DNA from: Orrella dioscoreae
GTDB lineage: Bacteria; Pseudomonadota; Gammaproteobacteria; Burkholderiales; Burkholderiaceae_B
Direction of reading: 5' to 3'
NCBI RefSeq assembly: GCF_900089455.2
Contig: NZ_LT907988.1
Location: 1,178,001-1,242,000 of the forward strand
Length of the DNA stretch: 64,000 bases
The translations under genes and the position numbers were made by a program. How positions within the stretch are numbered: the first letter of the stretch is position 1; each line of letters begins with the position of its first letter. Shown piece after piece: positions 53,536 through 64,000 of this stretch. The notes below the pieces were generated by a model that worked only from the letters and a program-made list of their open reading frames with translations, made no database searches and had not been told where the DNA came from.

Positions 53536-56340
53536 ATGGGATTCAAGCTGCCTCGCGCATGGCGTCTCCTGGCCGGCGTGGCCACGGGACTGGGACTCTG
53601 GAGCAGCCTGCCCGCCTGGGCGGCGACCCCGCCCGGCGTCACCCAGACCTCGGTGGTCGAAGGCATCACTGAATACCAGTTGAACAACGGCCTGCGCGTG
53701 CTGCTGGCGCCCGACGCGTCCAAGCCCACCACCACCGTCAACATGACCTATCTGGTCGGCGCGCGCGACGAGAACTACGGCCAGACCGGCATGGCGCACC
53801 TGCTCGAGCACATGCTGTTCAAGGGCACCTCCACCACGCGCAACGCCCTGGGCGAGTTCTCGCGCCGCGGCTTGCAGGCCAACGGCTCGACGTCCAGCGA
53901 CCGCACCAACTATTTCGCCAGCTTCGCGGCCGACCCCGATACCCTCGAGTGGTACCTGGGCTGGCAGGCCGACGCCATGGTCAATTCGCTGATCGCCCGC
54001 GAAGACCTCGATTCCGAGATGACCGTGGTGCGCAACGAAATGGAAAGCGGCGAGAACAGCCCGTTCCGCGTGCTGATGCAGAAGATGCAGGCCGCTGCCT
54101 ACCAGTGGCACAACTATGGCAAGAGCACCATCGGCGCCCGCTCCGACGTCGAAAACGTCGACGTGGCACAGCTGCGCGCCTTCTATCACCAGTACTACCA
54201 GCCCGACAACGCCGTGCTCATCGTGGCGGGAAAGTTCGATCCCGACGCCACGCTCGCGGCCATCTCCGAGGCCTTCGGCAAGCTGCCGCGCCCCGAGCGC
54301 AAGCTGCCGGCCCGCTATACCGAAGAGCCGGTGCAGGACGGCGAGCGCGCGGTGACGCTGCGCCGCACGGGCGGCACGCCGCTGGTGGCCGCCATGTATC
54401 ACATTCCCGCCGGCGCCAGCGCCGATTTCGCGGCCTTCGACCTGGCCACGCAGATCCTGACCGACACGCCTTCGGGCCGCCTGTACGGGGCGATGGTGCC
54501 GAACGAGCTGGCCGCGTCGGTGTTCGGTTTCACCTTCGACCAGCATGATCCCGGCCTGGTCATGTTCGGCGCGCAGCTGCAGCCGGGCATGCCGCAGGAG
54601 AAATCGCTGGCCAGCCTGACCGACACGCTGGAGTCGCTGGGCGAGCATCCTTTCACGCAGGCCGAACTGGACCGCGCGCGCAGCCAGTGGCTGTCGGCCT
54701 GGGAGCAGACCTACAGCGATCCCGAGAAGGTGGGCGTGGCGCTGTCCGAAGCCATCGCCTCGGGTGACTGGCGTCTGTTCTTCCTGCAACGCGACCGCGT
54801 GCGCGACGCCAAGCTGACCGAGGTGCAGCGCGTGGCCGAAGCCTATCTGGTGCGCAGCAACCGCACGGAAGGCCGCTATGTGCCGACCGAAGGGCCGCGC
54901 CGCGCCCCCGCGCTCGGCACGCCGGACCTGGCTGCGATCTTCAAGGACTACAAGGGCGACCCGGATTTCCGCCAGGCCGAGGCCTTCGACCCGACCCCGC
55001 TGAACATCGACAACCGTACCCAACGCAGCACGCTGGACCTGCCCAATGGTCCGGTCAAGCTGGCGCTGCTGCCCAAGGCCACGCGCGGCGAGCGCGTGCA
55101 GGCCGAACTGCAGTTGCAGTTCGGCGACGCCGAATCGTTGAAAGGCCTGCGCCTGACCTCCAGCGTGGTGGGCGACCTGCTGACGCGCGGCACCAACAAG
55201 CTGACCCGCCAGGAAATCCGCGACCGCATCGATGGCCTGCGCGCCACGGTGTCGCTGGCCGGTGGCGGCACCACCGTCTCGGCCAGCATCTCGGCGCCGG
55301 GCGAGAACCTGCCCGCCGTGGTCGCCCTGCTGCTGGACGTGCTGCGCAATCCCAGCTTCCCGCAGCCCGAGCTGGATGAATACCTGCGCCAGTCGGTGAC
55401 GGCCGTGCGTAGCGCCATGACAGAGCCCACGGCTCTGGCCTCGCGCGCGCTGGCGCGGCATGGCAACGACTGGCCGGCCGACGACATCCGCTACGTGCCG
55501 ACCTTCGACGAGTCGCTGAAGGAGCTGGGCACGGTCAACCGCAAGGACCTGGTCGATTTCCACAAGCGTTTCTATGGCGCTGGCGCGATCAGCTTCTCGG
55601 CCGTGGGCGACTTCGACTCGGCCAAGGTGCAGAAGGCGCTGAAGGATGGGCTGGCCGGCTGGCGCCAGGCGCCCGGCTATACGCGCGTCAGCGATCCGTA
55701 CCGCGAGATCAAGGCCGCGCACCAGGACATCGATACGCCCGACAAGGCCAATGCCTTCTACATCGCGCGCATGCCGCTGGCCCTGCGCGACAACGATCCC
55801 GACTTCGTGCCGCTGTACCTGGCGAACTTCCTGCTGGGCACCTCGGAAACCTCGCGCCTGTGGAACCGCGTGCGCGAGAAGGAAGGCCTGTCCTACAACG
55901 TGCGCAGCAGCCTGTCGGTCTCGGCCTACGAGCCGTCGGCCAGCTGGACGGTCTATGCCATTTTCGCGCCGCAGAACCGTGCGCGGCTGGAAACGGCCAT
56001 TTCCGAGGAGCTGGCGCGTGTCCTGAAGGAAGGCTTCAGCGCCAAGGAAGTCAAGGAAGGCGTGGCGGCATTGTTGAACTACCGCCGCCTGGCGCGCGCG
56101 CAGGACGACGTGCTGGCCTCGACCTGGGTGGACTACCTGGATCGCGGCCGCAGCTTCGAGTGGTCGGCCAATGTCGATCGCGCGATCTCGGCCCTGAGCG
56201 TGGAGGACGTCAACGCGGCCCTGCGCCGGCACTTGAAGCCGGACGCCTTCAGCAGCGTGACGGCGGGGGATTTCACGAAGAAGGACCTGGGCGGGAAGCC
56301 CGCCGAGGCGCAGGCCCCGGCAGCAGCGCCCGCGAAGTAA
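53536..56340 (+). CDS. M16 family zinc metallopeptidase (PqqL/pitrilysin-like, two-domain)
   Basis: 934 residues from the ATG at 53536, with AAGGGA 6 bases upstream. A signal peptide ends near 'LPAWA|ATPPG'. The inverted zinc motif is in 'GMAHLLEHMLFKGTST' (HLLEH), with the third Glu in 'VVRNEMESGENSPFRV'. A second, inactive M16 domain fills the C-terminal half ('GTSETSRLWNRVREKEGLSY'). Periplasmic location is expected. Proteins of this layout degrade peptides; the substrate here is unknown. Confidence 0.94.
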   Translation: MGFKLPRAWRLLAGVATGLGLWSSLPAWAATPPGVTQTSVVEGITEYQLNNGLRVLLAPDASKPTTTVNMTYLVGARDENYGQTGMAHLLEHMLFKGTSTTRNALGEFSRRGLQANGSTSSDRTNYFASFAADPDTLEWYLGWQADAMVNSLIAREDLDSEMTVVRNEMESGENSPFRVLMQKMQAAAYQWHNYGKSTIGARSDVENVDVAQLRAFYHQYYQPDNAVLIVAGKFDPDATLAAISEAFGKLPRPERKLPARYTEEPVQDGERAVTLRRTGGTPLVAAMYHIPAGASADFAAFDLATQILTDTPSGRLYGAMVPNELAASVFGFTFDQHDPGLVMFGAQLQPGMPQEKSLASLTDTLESLGEHPFTQAELDRARSQWLSAWEQTYSDPEKVGVALSEAIASGDWRLFFLQRDRVRDAKLTEVQRVAEAYLVRSNRTEGRYVPTEGPRRAPALGTPDLAAIFKDYKGDPDFRQAEAFDPTPLNIDNRTQRSTLDLPNGPVKLALLPKATRGERVQAELQLQFGDAESLKGLRLTSSVVGDLLTRGTNKLTRQEIRDRIDGLRATVSLAGGGTTVSASISAPGENLPAVVALLLDVLRNPSFPQPELDEYLRQSVTAVRSAMTEPTALASRALARHGNDWPADDIRYVPTFDESLKELGTVNRKDLVDFHKRFYGAGAISFSAVGDFDSAKVQKALKDGLAGWRQAPGYTRVSDPYREIKAAHQDIDTPDKANAFYIARMPLALRDNDPDFVPLYLANFLLGTSETSRLWNRVREKEGLSYNVRSSLSVSAYEPSASWTVYAIFAPQNRARLETAISEELARVLKEGFSAKEVKEGVAALLNYRRLARAQDDVLASTWVDYLDRGRSFEWSANVDRAISALSVEDVNAALRRHLKPDAFSSVTAGDFTKKDLGGKPAEAQAPAAAPAK

Positions 56341-56367
56341 TCCGCCGGCCTCGGGCGGCTGGGCGGG

Positions 56368-57534
56368 CTACTTCGCCAGCACGCGCATCGCCTGCTCGAT
56401 GCCTGCCACGCTGACCGGGTACATCCGGTCGTGCATCAGGTCTCGCAGCAGCGCGATGGATTGCCGGTATTGCCAATAGGCGGCGGGCTCGGGATTGAGC
56501 CACACCGCCTTGGGCCAGGCATCGAGCAGGCGGCGCAGCCAGACCGCGCCCGCCTCGTCGTTGTAGTGCTCGACCGAGCCGCCCGGCTGCAGGATTTCAT
56601 ACGGGCTCATGGTGGCGTCGCCCACCACGATCAGCCGCCAATCCGCGTTGTACTTGCGCAGCACGTCCACTGTCGGAATGCGCTCGGCCTGGCGTCGTGC
56701 GTTGTTCTGCCACAGGCTTTCATACGGGCAGTTGTGGAAGTAATACACCTCCAGGTGCTGGAACTCGCCGCGCGCGGCCGAAAACAGTTCCTCCACGCGC
56801 GCGATGTGGTCATCCATGCTGCCGCCGACATCCAGCAGCATCAGCACCTTGACGTTGTTGCGGCGTTGCGGGACCAGCTTCAGGTCCAGCCAGCCGGCAT
56901 TGCGCGCCGTGCCCGCGATGGTGCCGTCCAGGTCCAGTTCCTCCGCCGCGCCTTCGCGCGCGAAGCGCCGCAGGCGGCGTAGCGCCACCTTGAAGTTGCG
57001 CGTGCCCAGCGCCAGCGTGTCGTCGTAATCGCGATAGTCGCGGGCATCCCAGACCTTCACCGCGCTGCGCTGGCGCGATTCGCCGCCGATACGCACGCCC
57101 TCGGGGTGGGTGCCGCCGTGGCCGAAGGGCGAGGTGCCGCCCGTGCCTATCCATTTGCTGCCGCCTTCGTGGCGGCCCGTCTGCTCGGCCAGACGTTCGC
57201 GCAGCATGTCCATCAGCTTCTGCCAGCCATGGCGTTCCAGCGCTGCCTTCTCTGCCGGGCTCAGGATGCGTTCGATGCGCTGCACCAGCCAGTCGGCGGG
57301 GATCTCGGGCGTGTCGGGCGCGGCGGGCAGGCCTCGCACGTAGCTGCCGAAAGCCTGGTCATAGCGGTCGTACAGCGACTCGTCCTTGATGAGCGTGAGG
57401 CGAGCCAGGTAATAGAAATCGTCCAGCGTGGGCGAGACGCCCGGCTGGCGCAGGGCGTCCAGCAGGGTCAGGTATTCGCCCACCGACACCGGCAGGCGAT
57501 TGGCCCGCAGGTGCTGGAAGAATTCAAGCAGCAT
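56368..57534 (-). CDS. VWA-domain protein, CoxE-like
   Basis: 388 residues. The N-terminus 'MLLEFFQHLRANRLPVSVGE' and 'YLTLLDAL' and a central 'GTGGTSPFGHGGTHPEGVRI' are typical of the CoxE/YehP-like VWA proteins paired with MoxR ATPases. The MIDAS-type motif is 'LMLLDVGGSMDDHI' (DxGxS). It probably acts with the MoxR ATPase at 58177 as a metal- or cofactor-loading chaperone (family knowledge). The start overlaps the end of the GNAT gene by 11 bases. Confidence 0.92.
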   Translation of the reverse strand: MLLEFFQHLRANRLPVSVGEYLTLLDALRQPGVSPTLDDFYYLARLTLIKDESLYDRYDQAFGSYVRGLPAAPDTPEIPADWLVQRIERILSPAEKAALERHGWQKLMDMLRERLAEQTGRHEGGSKWIGTGGTSPFGHGGTHPEGVRIGGESRQRSAVKVWDARDYRDYDDTLALGTRNFKVALRRLRRFAREGAAEELDLDGTIAGTARNAGWLDLKLVPQRRNNVKVLMLLDVGGSMDDHIARVEELFSAARGEFQHLEVYYFHNCPYESLWQNNARRQAERIPTVDVLRKYNADWRLIVVGDATMSPYEILQPGGSVEHYNDEAGAVWLRRLLDAWPKAVWLNPEPAAYWQYRQSIALLRDLMHDRMYPVSVAGIEQAMRVLAK

Positions 57535-58138
57535 GGCGGCTGAACTGGTAATGCAGGTGCGCCTTGACCTCGGGCCATTCGCCCGCCACGACGCTGTACA
57601 TGACCGTGTCGCGCACCGTGCCGTCGCGGCGCAGGGCGTGATGGCGGATGACGCCGTCGCGCTTGGCGCCCAGCCGTTCGATGGCGCGCTGCGAGGTCAG
57701 GTTGTAGTTGTCGGTGCGCCAGCCCACCACCTTGGCGCCCAGCGTCTCGAAGGCGTGCGTGAGCAGCAGCAGCTTGCACGCGCTGTTCACGTGCGTGCGG
57801 TGCCAGCTGGCGGCGTACCAGGTGTAGCCGATCTCGACGCGCGCCACCGGGGCCAGGATGTCGTGATAGCGGGTGGTGCCGATGATGCGCCCGCTGTCGT
57901 CTTCGCGCACCGCGAAGGGCAGCATGCCGCCGGCGTCACGGCCCGCCAGCGCGGCCGTGACATAGGCTGCCATCTGGCCGGGTTCGGGCACCGAGGTCAG
58001 GCGATTGCGCCACAGCTCGCCATCGGCGGCGGCGGCCTCCAGGGCCGCCACGTGCGAGGCGTCCAGCGGCACCAGCGTCACGCCGTGGCCGGCCAGGGTG
58101 AGCGGGGAGGGAGCGATGGCGAAAGCAGTGTCGGGCAT
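57524..58138 (-). CDS. GNAT family N-acetyltransferase (RimJ/RimL-like)
   Basis: 204 residues from the ATG at 58138. 'GHGVTLVPLDASHVAALEAA', then 'IGTTRYHDILAPVARVEIGY' and 'TWYAASWHRTHVNSACKLLL' plus LTHAFE give the acetyl-CoA site. 'WRTDNYNLTSQRAIERLGAK' and 'RDGVIRHHALRRDGTVRDTV' are typical of the RimJ/L-like subgroup that acetylates proteins or small amines. It is inserted between the MoxR and VWA genes on the same strand and overlaps the VWA gene. Confidence 0.92.
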   Translation of the reverse strand: MPDTAFAIAPSPLTLAGHGVTLVPLDASHVAALEAAAADGELWRNRLTSVPEPGQMAAYVTAALAGRDAGGMLPFAVREDDSGRIIGTTRYHDILAPVARVEIGYTWYAASWHRTHVNSACKLLLLTHAFETLGAKVVGWRTDNYNLTSQRAIERLGAKRDGVIRHHALRRDGTVRDTVMYSVVAGEWPEVKAHLHYQFSRHAA

Positions 58139-58176
58139 GCGGCGTGTCCTTGGAGGCTGGCGGAATAGGAAAGGGT

Positions 58177-59043
58177 TCAGCGGCGTTGGCCGGCACGCGT
58201 GACGGCGGCCAGGCGTTCCAGCAGCTGCAGGTCCTGCTCGTTCTTCAGCAGGGCCCCCGCCATGGGCGGGATCGCGGTGGCGGCGTGCGCATCGATCTCG
58301 GCGGCGCTCATGTCTTCGGCCAGCAGCAGGCGCAGCCAGTCGATCAGTTCCGACGTGGATGGCTTCTTCTTCAGGCCGGGCGCCTCGCGCAGCGCCAGGA
58401 AGGCGTCCAGCGCCGCGCGCAGCACGTCCTGGCGCAGGTCGGGGTAGTGCACCGCGACGATCTCGCGCAGCGTTTCGCGGTCCGGGAAGCGGATGTAGTG
58501 GAAGAAGCAGCGGCGCAGGAAGGCGTCGGGCAGGTCCTTCTCGTTGTTGGAGGTGATGACGACCAGCGGCCGATGTACGGCGCGCACGGTCTCGCGCGTT
58601 TCGTACACGTGGAATTCCATGCGGTCCAGTTCGCGCAGCAGGTCGTTGGGGAATTCGATGTCGGCCTTGTCGATCTCGTCGATCAGCAGCACCACGGGCT
58701 CGGGGCTGGCGAAGGCCTGCCACAGCACGCCGCGCAGGATGTAGTGGCGGATGTCGCGCACCTTCTCGTCGCCCAGTTGCGAGTCGCGCAGCCGCGAGAC
58801 GGCGTCGTATTCGTACAGGCCCTGCTGCGCCTTGGTGGTGGACTTGATGTGCCATTGCATCAGCGGACGGCCCAGCGCCTCGGCCACTTCCTCGGCCAGC
58901 AGCGTCTTGCCGGTGCCGGGTTCGCCCTTGATCAGCAGCGGGCGTTGCAGGGTGAGGGCGGCATTGACCGCGAGCTTCAGGTCGTCCGTGGCCACATAGC
59001 GGGATGATCCTTCATAGCGGGCGGTGGGGGCGGGAGAGGTCAT
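58177..59043 (-). CDS. MoxR-family AAA+ ATPase
   Basis: 288 residues. Walker A 'LLIKGEPGTGKTLLAEEVAE', Walker B 'PVVLLIDEIDKADIEFPNDL', sensor 1 'PLVVITSNNEKDLPDAFLRR' and the 'CFFHYIRFP' arginine-finger area are intact. The MoxR class assists assembly or metal insertion of client complexes together with VWA proteins. The partner VWA gene is two genes downstream. Confidence 0.94.
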   Translation of the reverse strand: MTSPAPTARYEGSSRYVATDDLKLAVNAALTLQRPLLIKGEPGTGKTLLAEEVAEALGRPLMQWHIKSTTKAQQGLYEYDAVSRLRDSQLGDEKVRDIRHYILRGVLWQAFASPEPVVLLIDEIDKADIEFPNDLLRELDRMEFHVYETRETVRAVHRPLVVITSNNEKDLPDAFLRRCFFHYIRFPDRETLREIVAVHYPDLRQDVLRAALDAFLALREAPGLKKKPSTSELIDWLRLLLAEDMSAAEIDAHAATAIPPMAGALLKNEQDLQLLERLAAVTRAGQRR

Positions 59044-59273
59044 GGGCGTCGCAGTCGGGTAAGCGCGGAAGAGGGCAGAACGCCGCTGTCGCGGACCTGG
59101 CGGACTGCGCCGGGAATGCCGTCAACAGGGTATCGGCGTGGCGTCAAGAGGGGCTTGCGAGGCCTTGCAAAAGGCCTTTGCTGCTGGTCAATTATCGTAC
59201 AATCGGCAGGTTTTGCGGTCGGGGCGCCTCGCCCGGAACCTCTCCTTCAGCCAATAATTCAAGAGACAAACCC

Positions 59274-59642
59274 ATGAAGTTGAGAAACACCCTGAAGCGC
59301 ATGAAGTTCAAGACCAGAGGGCCTGCCTTGGCATTGGCGGTCTCCTGTCTGGCCGCCGGTCAGGCCCTCGCGGCCGACGCGGCAATCACCGGGAATGTCG
59401 AGGCCGCACGCGGCAAGGTGTCGATGTGCATCGGCTGCCACGGCATTCCGGGCTACAAGGCCAGCTTCCCCGAGGTCTACCACGTGCCCAAGATCGCGGG
59501 CCAGAACGCCAAATACCTCGAAGCCGCCCTCCGCGAGTACGCCACTGGCGCGCGCAGCCATCCCACCATGGATGCGATCGCCAAGAGCCTGTCCGACCAG
59601 GACATTGCCGACCTGGCAGCCTACTACGCGAATCTCAAGTAA
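59274..59642 (+). CDS. Small periplasmic cytochrome c (CIGCH)
   Basis: 122 residues from the ATG at 59274. A long basic signal peptide ends near 'AGQALA|ADAAI'. A single heme site CIGCH is followed by a class I layout, with a possible axial Met in 'GARSHPTMDAIAKSLSDQ' and the C-terminal helix 'DIADLAAYYANLK'. It precedes another small cytochrome c by 9 bases; together they resemble cytochrome c4-like halves that pass electrons to terminal oxidases. Confidence 0.92.
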   Translation: MKLRNTLKRMKFKTRGPALALAVSCLAAGQALAADAAITGNVEAARGKVSMCIGCHGIPGYKASFPEVYHVPKIAGQNAKYLEAALREYATGARSHPTMDAIAKSLSDQDIADLAAYYANLK

Positions 59643-59651
59643 TCGGAGGGC

Positions 59652-60014
59652 ATGATGACACGCACCCAGCTTGCCCTTGCGGGCGCCGCACTGTTCCTGA
59701 CCGCCCACGCCGCGGGCGCAGCCGACCTGGCCGCCGGCCGGGCCCTGTTCGAGAAGACCTGCGTTTCGTGCCACGGCGCGGACGCCAAGACCAGCGTCGA
59801 TCCCTCCTATCCCATCCTGGCGGGCCAGCACGAGGACTATCTCGTGCATGCCCTGAAGGCCTATCGCCGCGGCCAGTCGGGCGCGCCCGCCACGGCCAAC
59901 GTGCGCAAGAACGCCGTGATGGGCGCTTTCGCCGCCCAACTGTCCGACCAGGACATCGCCAACGTCGCCGCCTGGCTCGCCCGCCAGCCGAGCGACCTCG
60001 GCACGCGCCGCTGA
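59652..60014 (+). CDS. Small periplasmic cytochrome c (CVSCH)
   Basis: 120 residues. A signal peptide ends near 'HAAGA|ADLAAG'. The heme site is CVSCH in 'LFEKTCVSCHGADAKT', with an axial Met likely in 'NVRKNAVMGAFAAQLSDQDI', and the terminal helix 'ANVAAWLARQPSDLG'. Same operon as the preceding cytochrome (9-base gap). The SDQDIAxxAA ending is shared by both, so they probably arose by duplication. Confidence 0.93.
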   Translation: MMTRTQLALAGAALFLTAHAAGAADLAAGRALFEKTCVSCHGADAKTSVDPSYPILAGQHEDYLVHALKAYRRGQSGAPATANVRKNAVMGAFAAQLSDQDIANVAAWLARQPSDLGTRR

Positions 60015-60044
60015 GCCCGACGGCTCGATACCGATGCAGGCATG

Positions 60045-60068
60045 GCAGACGGGTCCGGGCCCGTCTGC
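60045..60068 (+). terminator. Terminator-like hairpin after the cytochrome pair
   Basis: GCAGACGGG, loop TCCGGG, CCCGTCTGC, without a strong T run. It is 30 bases after the second cytochrome stop. Confidence 0.6.
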
Positions 60069-60120
60069 ATCGGCCCTCGGCTGCCGGTCTTCCCGGAACC
60101 GTTACCTTTTCTTGCTATAG

Positions 60121-62520
<2,400 letters not shown>

Positions 62521-62540
62521 TCCGGTACGCAAGCAACAGG

Positions 62541-62570
62541 AAGGGCACGCGCCTTGGGGCGCGTGCCCTT
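62541..62570 (+). terminator. Terminator of icd
   Basis: AAGGGCACGCGCC, loop TTGG, GGCGCGTGCCCTT. The hairpin is followed by CCTGCATTTT, so the T run is weak. It can serve both icd and the convergent IclR gene. Confidence 0.75.
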
Positions 62571-62587
62571 CCTGCATTTTGGCGGTG

Positions 62588-63373
62588 TCAGGCGGGCAAG
62601 CCCAGTTCGCGGGAAATCGCCTGCGCGCAGGCGAGCACGGTCGGTGCGAGTTCGGCCATGCGTTCGAGCGAAAGGTAAGGCACCGTGCTGGAAACGCTGA
62701 TCGCGGCGACGATCTGGCGACTGGCGTCGCGGATCGGTGCGGCCACGCACCGGATCGACGGTTCGTTGTCTTCCAGGTCGTAGGCGTAGCCCTTGCCCGC
62801 GTAGTCGCGCATGCGTGTCTCGAAGGCCGCCCACGTCGGACCGGCCGGCGTGGCGTGCGCGACGATGGGCTCCCCCACCCGATGCAGCGCCTGCCATTGC
62901 GGCGAGCCATCGTCGAGCATCAGCGCCTTGCCCACGCCCGTCAGGGCCAGCGGCATGCGCGAGCCCACGCGCGAACGCATTTCCAGTCCCTTCTTGCCAG
63001 GAATCTTGTCCAGGTAGAGCGCTTCGTCACCGTCGCGCACGGCCAGGTGGATCGTGTCGCCCGTCAAGGCCGCGAGTCCTTCCAGATGCGGGCGTGCGAG
63101 CGTGGTGATGGGGAAGGCCTCGCGTGCCTGGTAACCCAGTTCCACCAGGCGCGGGCCCAGGGCATAGCCCATGCCGGGTACGACGCGAAGATAGCGTTCC
63201 TGCACCAGGCAACTGGCCAGGCGGTGGGCGGTGCTGCGGGGCACGTCGAGACTGGCGCACAAGGCCTTGAGGTCGCGGGCGCCGGCGGCCACCGCGTGGA
63301 TGACGGCCAGCCCGCGCAGCAACGTCTGGGTGCCGGTGAGGGGGGGGGCGCCTGGGCTGGATGAGTCGGACAA
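62588..63373 (-). CDS. IclR family transcriptional regulator
   Basis: 261 residues from a TTG at 63373, where AGGAG sits exactly 7 bases upstream and no in-frame ATG is suitable. 'GARDLKALCASLDVPRSTAH' with 'RLASCLVQERYLRV' is the winged helix. The effector part has 'TGDTIHLAVRDGDEALYLDK', 'LALTGVGKALMLDDG' and 'EDNEPSIRCVAAPIRDAS'. It is divergent from dgoK and probably represses the D-galactonate pathway (inference from position). Confidence 0.92.
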   Translation of the reverse strand: MSDSSSPGAPPLTGTQTLLRGLAVIHAVAAGARDLKALCASLDVPRSTAHRLASCLVQERYLRVVPGMGYALGPRLVELGYQAREAFPITTLARPHLEGLAALTGDTIHLAVRDGDEALYLDKIPGKKGLEMRSRVGSRMPLALTGVGKALMLDDGSPQWQALHRVGEPIVAHATPAGPTWAAFETRMRDYAGKGYAYDLEDNEPSIRCVAAPIRDASRQIVAAISVSSTVPYLSLERMAELAPTVLACAQAISRELGLPA

Positions 63374-63469
63374 GCATGGGCTCCTGGAAATCGCGCTGTG
63401 GAGGATACCTGGGAGTGGGCGCGGGCAACACTGGCCGCGTCCTTTCCAGCGAGCATTGTGCCGCATATT

Positions 63470-63486
63470 ATCCCTATATTTGGGAT
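63470..63486. promoter_or_regulatory. Operator candidate between iclR and dgoK
   Basis: ATCCCTATATTTGGGAT has arms ATCCC and GGGAT around a 7-base AT-rich centre. It lies just upstream of the dgoK -35 box, suited to IclR control of both directions. Confidence 0.55.
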
Positions 63487-63499
63487 GCAATGTCTAATT

Positions 63500-63528
63500 T
63501 TGAGATTTTTTCGCTGCTGGACTAGAAT
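63500..63528 (+). promoter_or_regulatory. Promoter of dgoK
   Basis: TTGAGA (63500-63505), 17 bases, TAGAAT (63523-63528). Consensus spacing, about 55 bases before the dgoK start. Confidence 0.7.
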
Positions 63529-63583
63529 CCGCCGACAACGGCGCCATGCATGGCGCGCACCACCGGATTGCCAGGAGCTGGAT

Positions 63584-64000
63584 TTGATACAGGCAGCACG
63601 CGCCGCGCTGATAGCACTCGACTGGGGCACTTCGTCGCTGCGCGCCTATCGGCTGGATGCGCATGGCAACGTGCTCGACGCGCGCAACCTGCCCTGGGGC
63701 ATCATGCGCCTGCCCGAGGCGGATCCGGGTGATGCCGGCGGTTCGCTGCATGCGCGTTTCGAGATCGCCTTCGAAGCGGCCTGTGGAGACTGGCTACGCC
63801 AGCAACCCGGGCTGGCCGTCATCGCCTGCGGCATGGTGGGCAGCGCGCAGGGCTGGCGCGAAGCGCCTTACCTGGACGTCCCCGCCGGCCTGCCTGACAT
63901 CGGAAGCACGTTGACCCGGGTCGATCGTGGCCAGGGCACGCCGCTGCACATCGTGCCGGGCCTGTCGCAGGGCGGGGCGCTGCCGAACGTCATGCGTGGC
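63584..64000 (+). CDS. dgoK: 2-dehydro-3-deoxygalactonokinase, N-terminal part (runs off window)
   Basis: Open from a TTG at 63584 (AGGAG 7 bases upstream) to the window end, 139 residues. 'ALIALDWGTSSLRAYRLDAH' is the first phosphate loop of DgoK kinases, and 'VIACGMVGSAQGWREAPYLD' with 'VPAGL' and 'PLHIVPGLSQ' match the family. It phosphorylates 2-keto-3-deoxygalactonate in D-galactonate breakdown. An aldolase (dgoA) would be expected next, beyond the edge. Confidence 0.92.
   Translation, partial: MIQAARAALIALDWGTSSLRAYRLDAHGNVLDARNLPWGIMRLPEADPGDAGGSLHARFEIAFEAACGDWLRQQPGLAVIACGMVGSAQGWREAPYLDVPAGLPDIGSTLTRVDRGQGTPLHIVPGLSQGGALPNVMRG

Noticed and set aside
53395-56232. Long minus-strand open frame opposite the M16 protease
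   Set aside because: Shadow of the protease gene, without any recognisable domain.

Overview
The window is high-GC, gene-dense chromosomal DNA from a betaproteobacterium. I infer Alcaligenaceae, most likely the Bordetella/Achromobacter group. The grounds are the periplasmic Bug (TctC-type) receptors next to IclR/LysR-type regulators, the Bordetella-like Fur start ([19 protein letters not shown]), the block murB-dapB-bamE-fur-recN-nadK-hrcA-hemH-grpE-dnaK-dnaJ, monomeric isocitrate dehydrogenase and a phasin. I see no prophage, insertion sequence, integrase or CRISPR array. Most of it is conserved core chromosome with short catabolic islands between.

Layout. 1-14.3 kb: a truncated M20 peptidase divergent from a Bug receptor with paired palindromes between them; galU; an M48 protease with TPR-like tail; a YheT hydrolase group; azlCD; an RhlE helicase; thioredoxin, EI24 and CinA-like genes; an IclR regulator facing a second Bug receptor; a phasin with a clear promoter and terminator. 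14.3-21.7 kb: pyrD, the two N-degron aminoacyl transferases bpt and aat, a NudC-like Nudix hydrolase, LysR/DoxX, small hypotheticals and a 2-hydroxyacid dehydrogenase. 22-32 kb: tRNA-Cys, D-tartrate dehydratase with a divergent LysR gene, a GntR-acnD-prpF operon that lacks prpB and prpC, and a LysR/MFS pair. 32-39.3 kb: a diguanylate cyclase, a membrane-anchored hypothetical, a decayed LysR remnant, and a compact five-gene operon (TAT-type substrate-binding protein, large permease, ATPase, membrane cytochrome c, OsmC). 39.6-52.6 kb: tRNA-Gly, cell wall and envelope genes, iron and heme genes, and the heat-shock genes with two sigma-32-like promoters. 52.7-64 kb: a secreted repeat protein, an M16 protease, MoxR/VWA with a GNAT gene between them, two small cytochromes c, icd, and at the right edge an IclR regulator divergent from dgoK (partial), both starting at TTG.

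The least familiar unit is the ABC transporter-cytochrome-OsmC operon (34434-39292). Its cytochrome domain has CXXCH but lacks the usual methionine ligand region. Other useful signals are a four-copy family of intergenic repeats, shared tRNA promoter sequences, and several palindromic operator candidates in divergent promoters. All calls come from reading the sequence; no database search was run.
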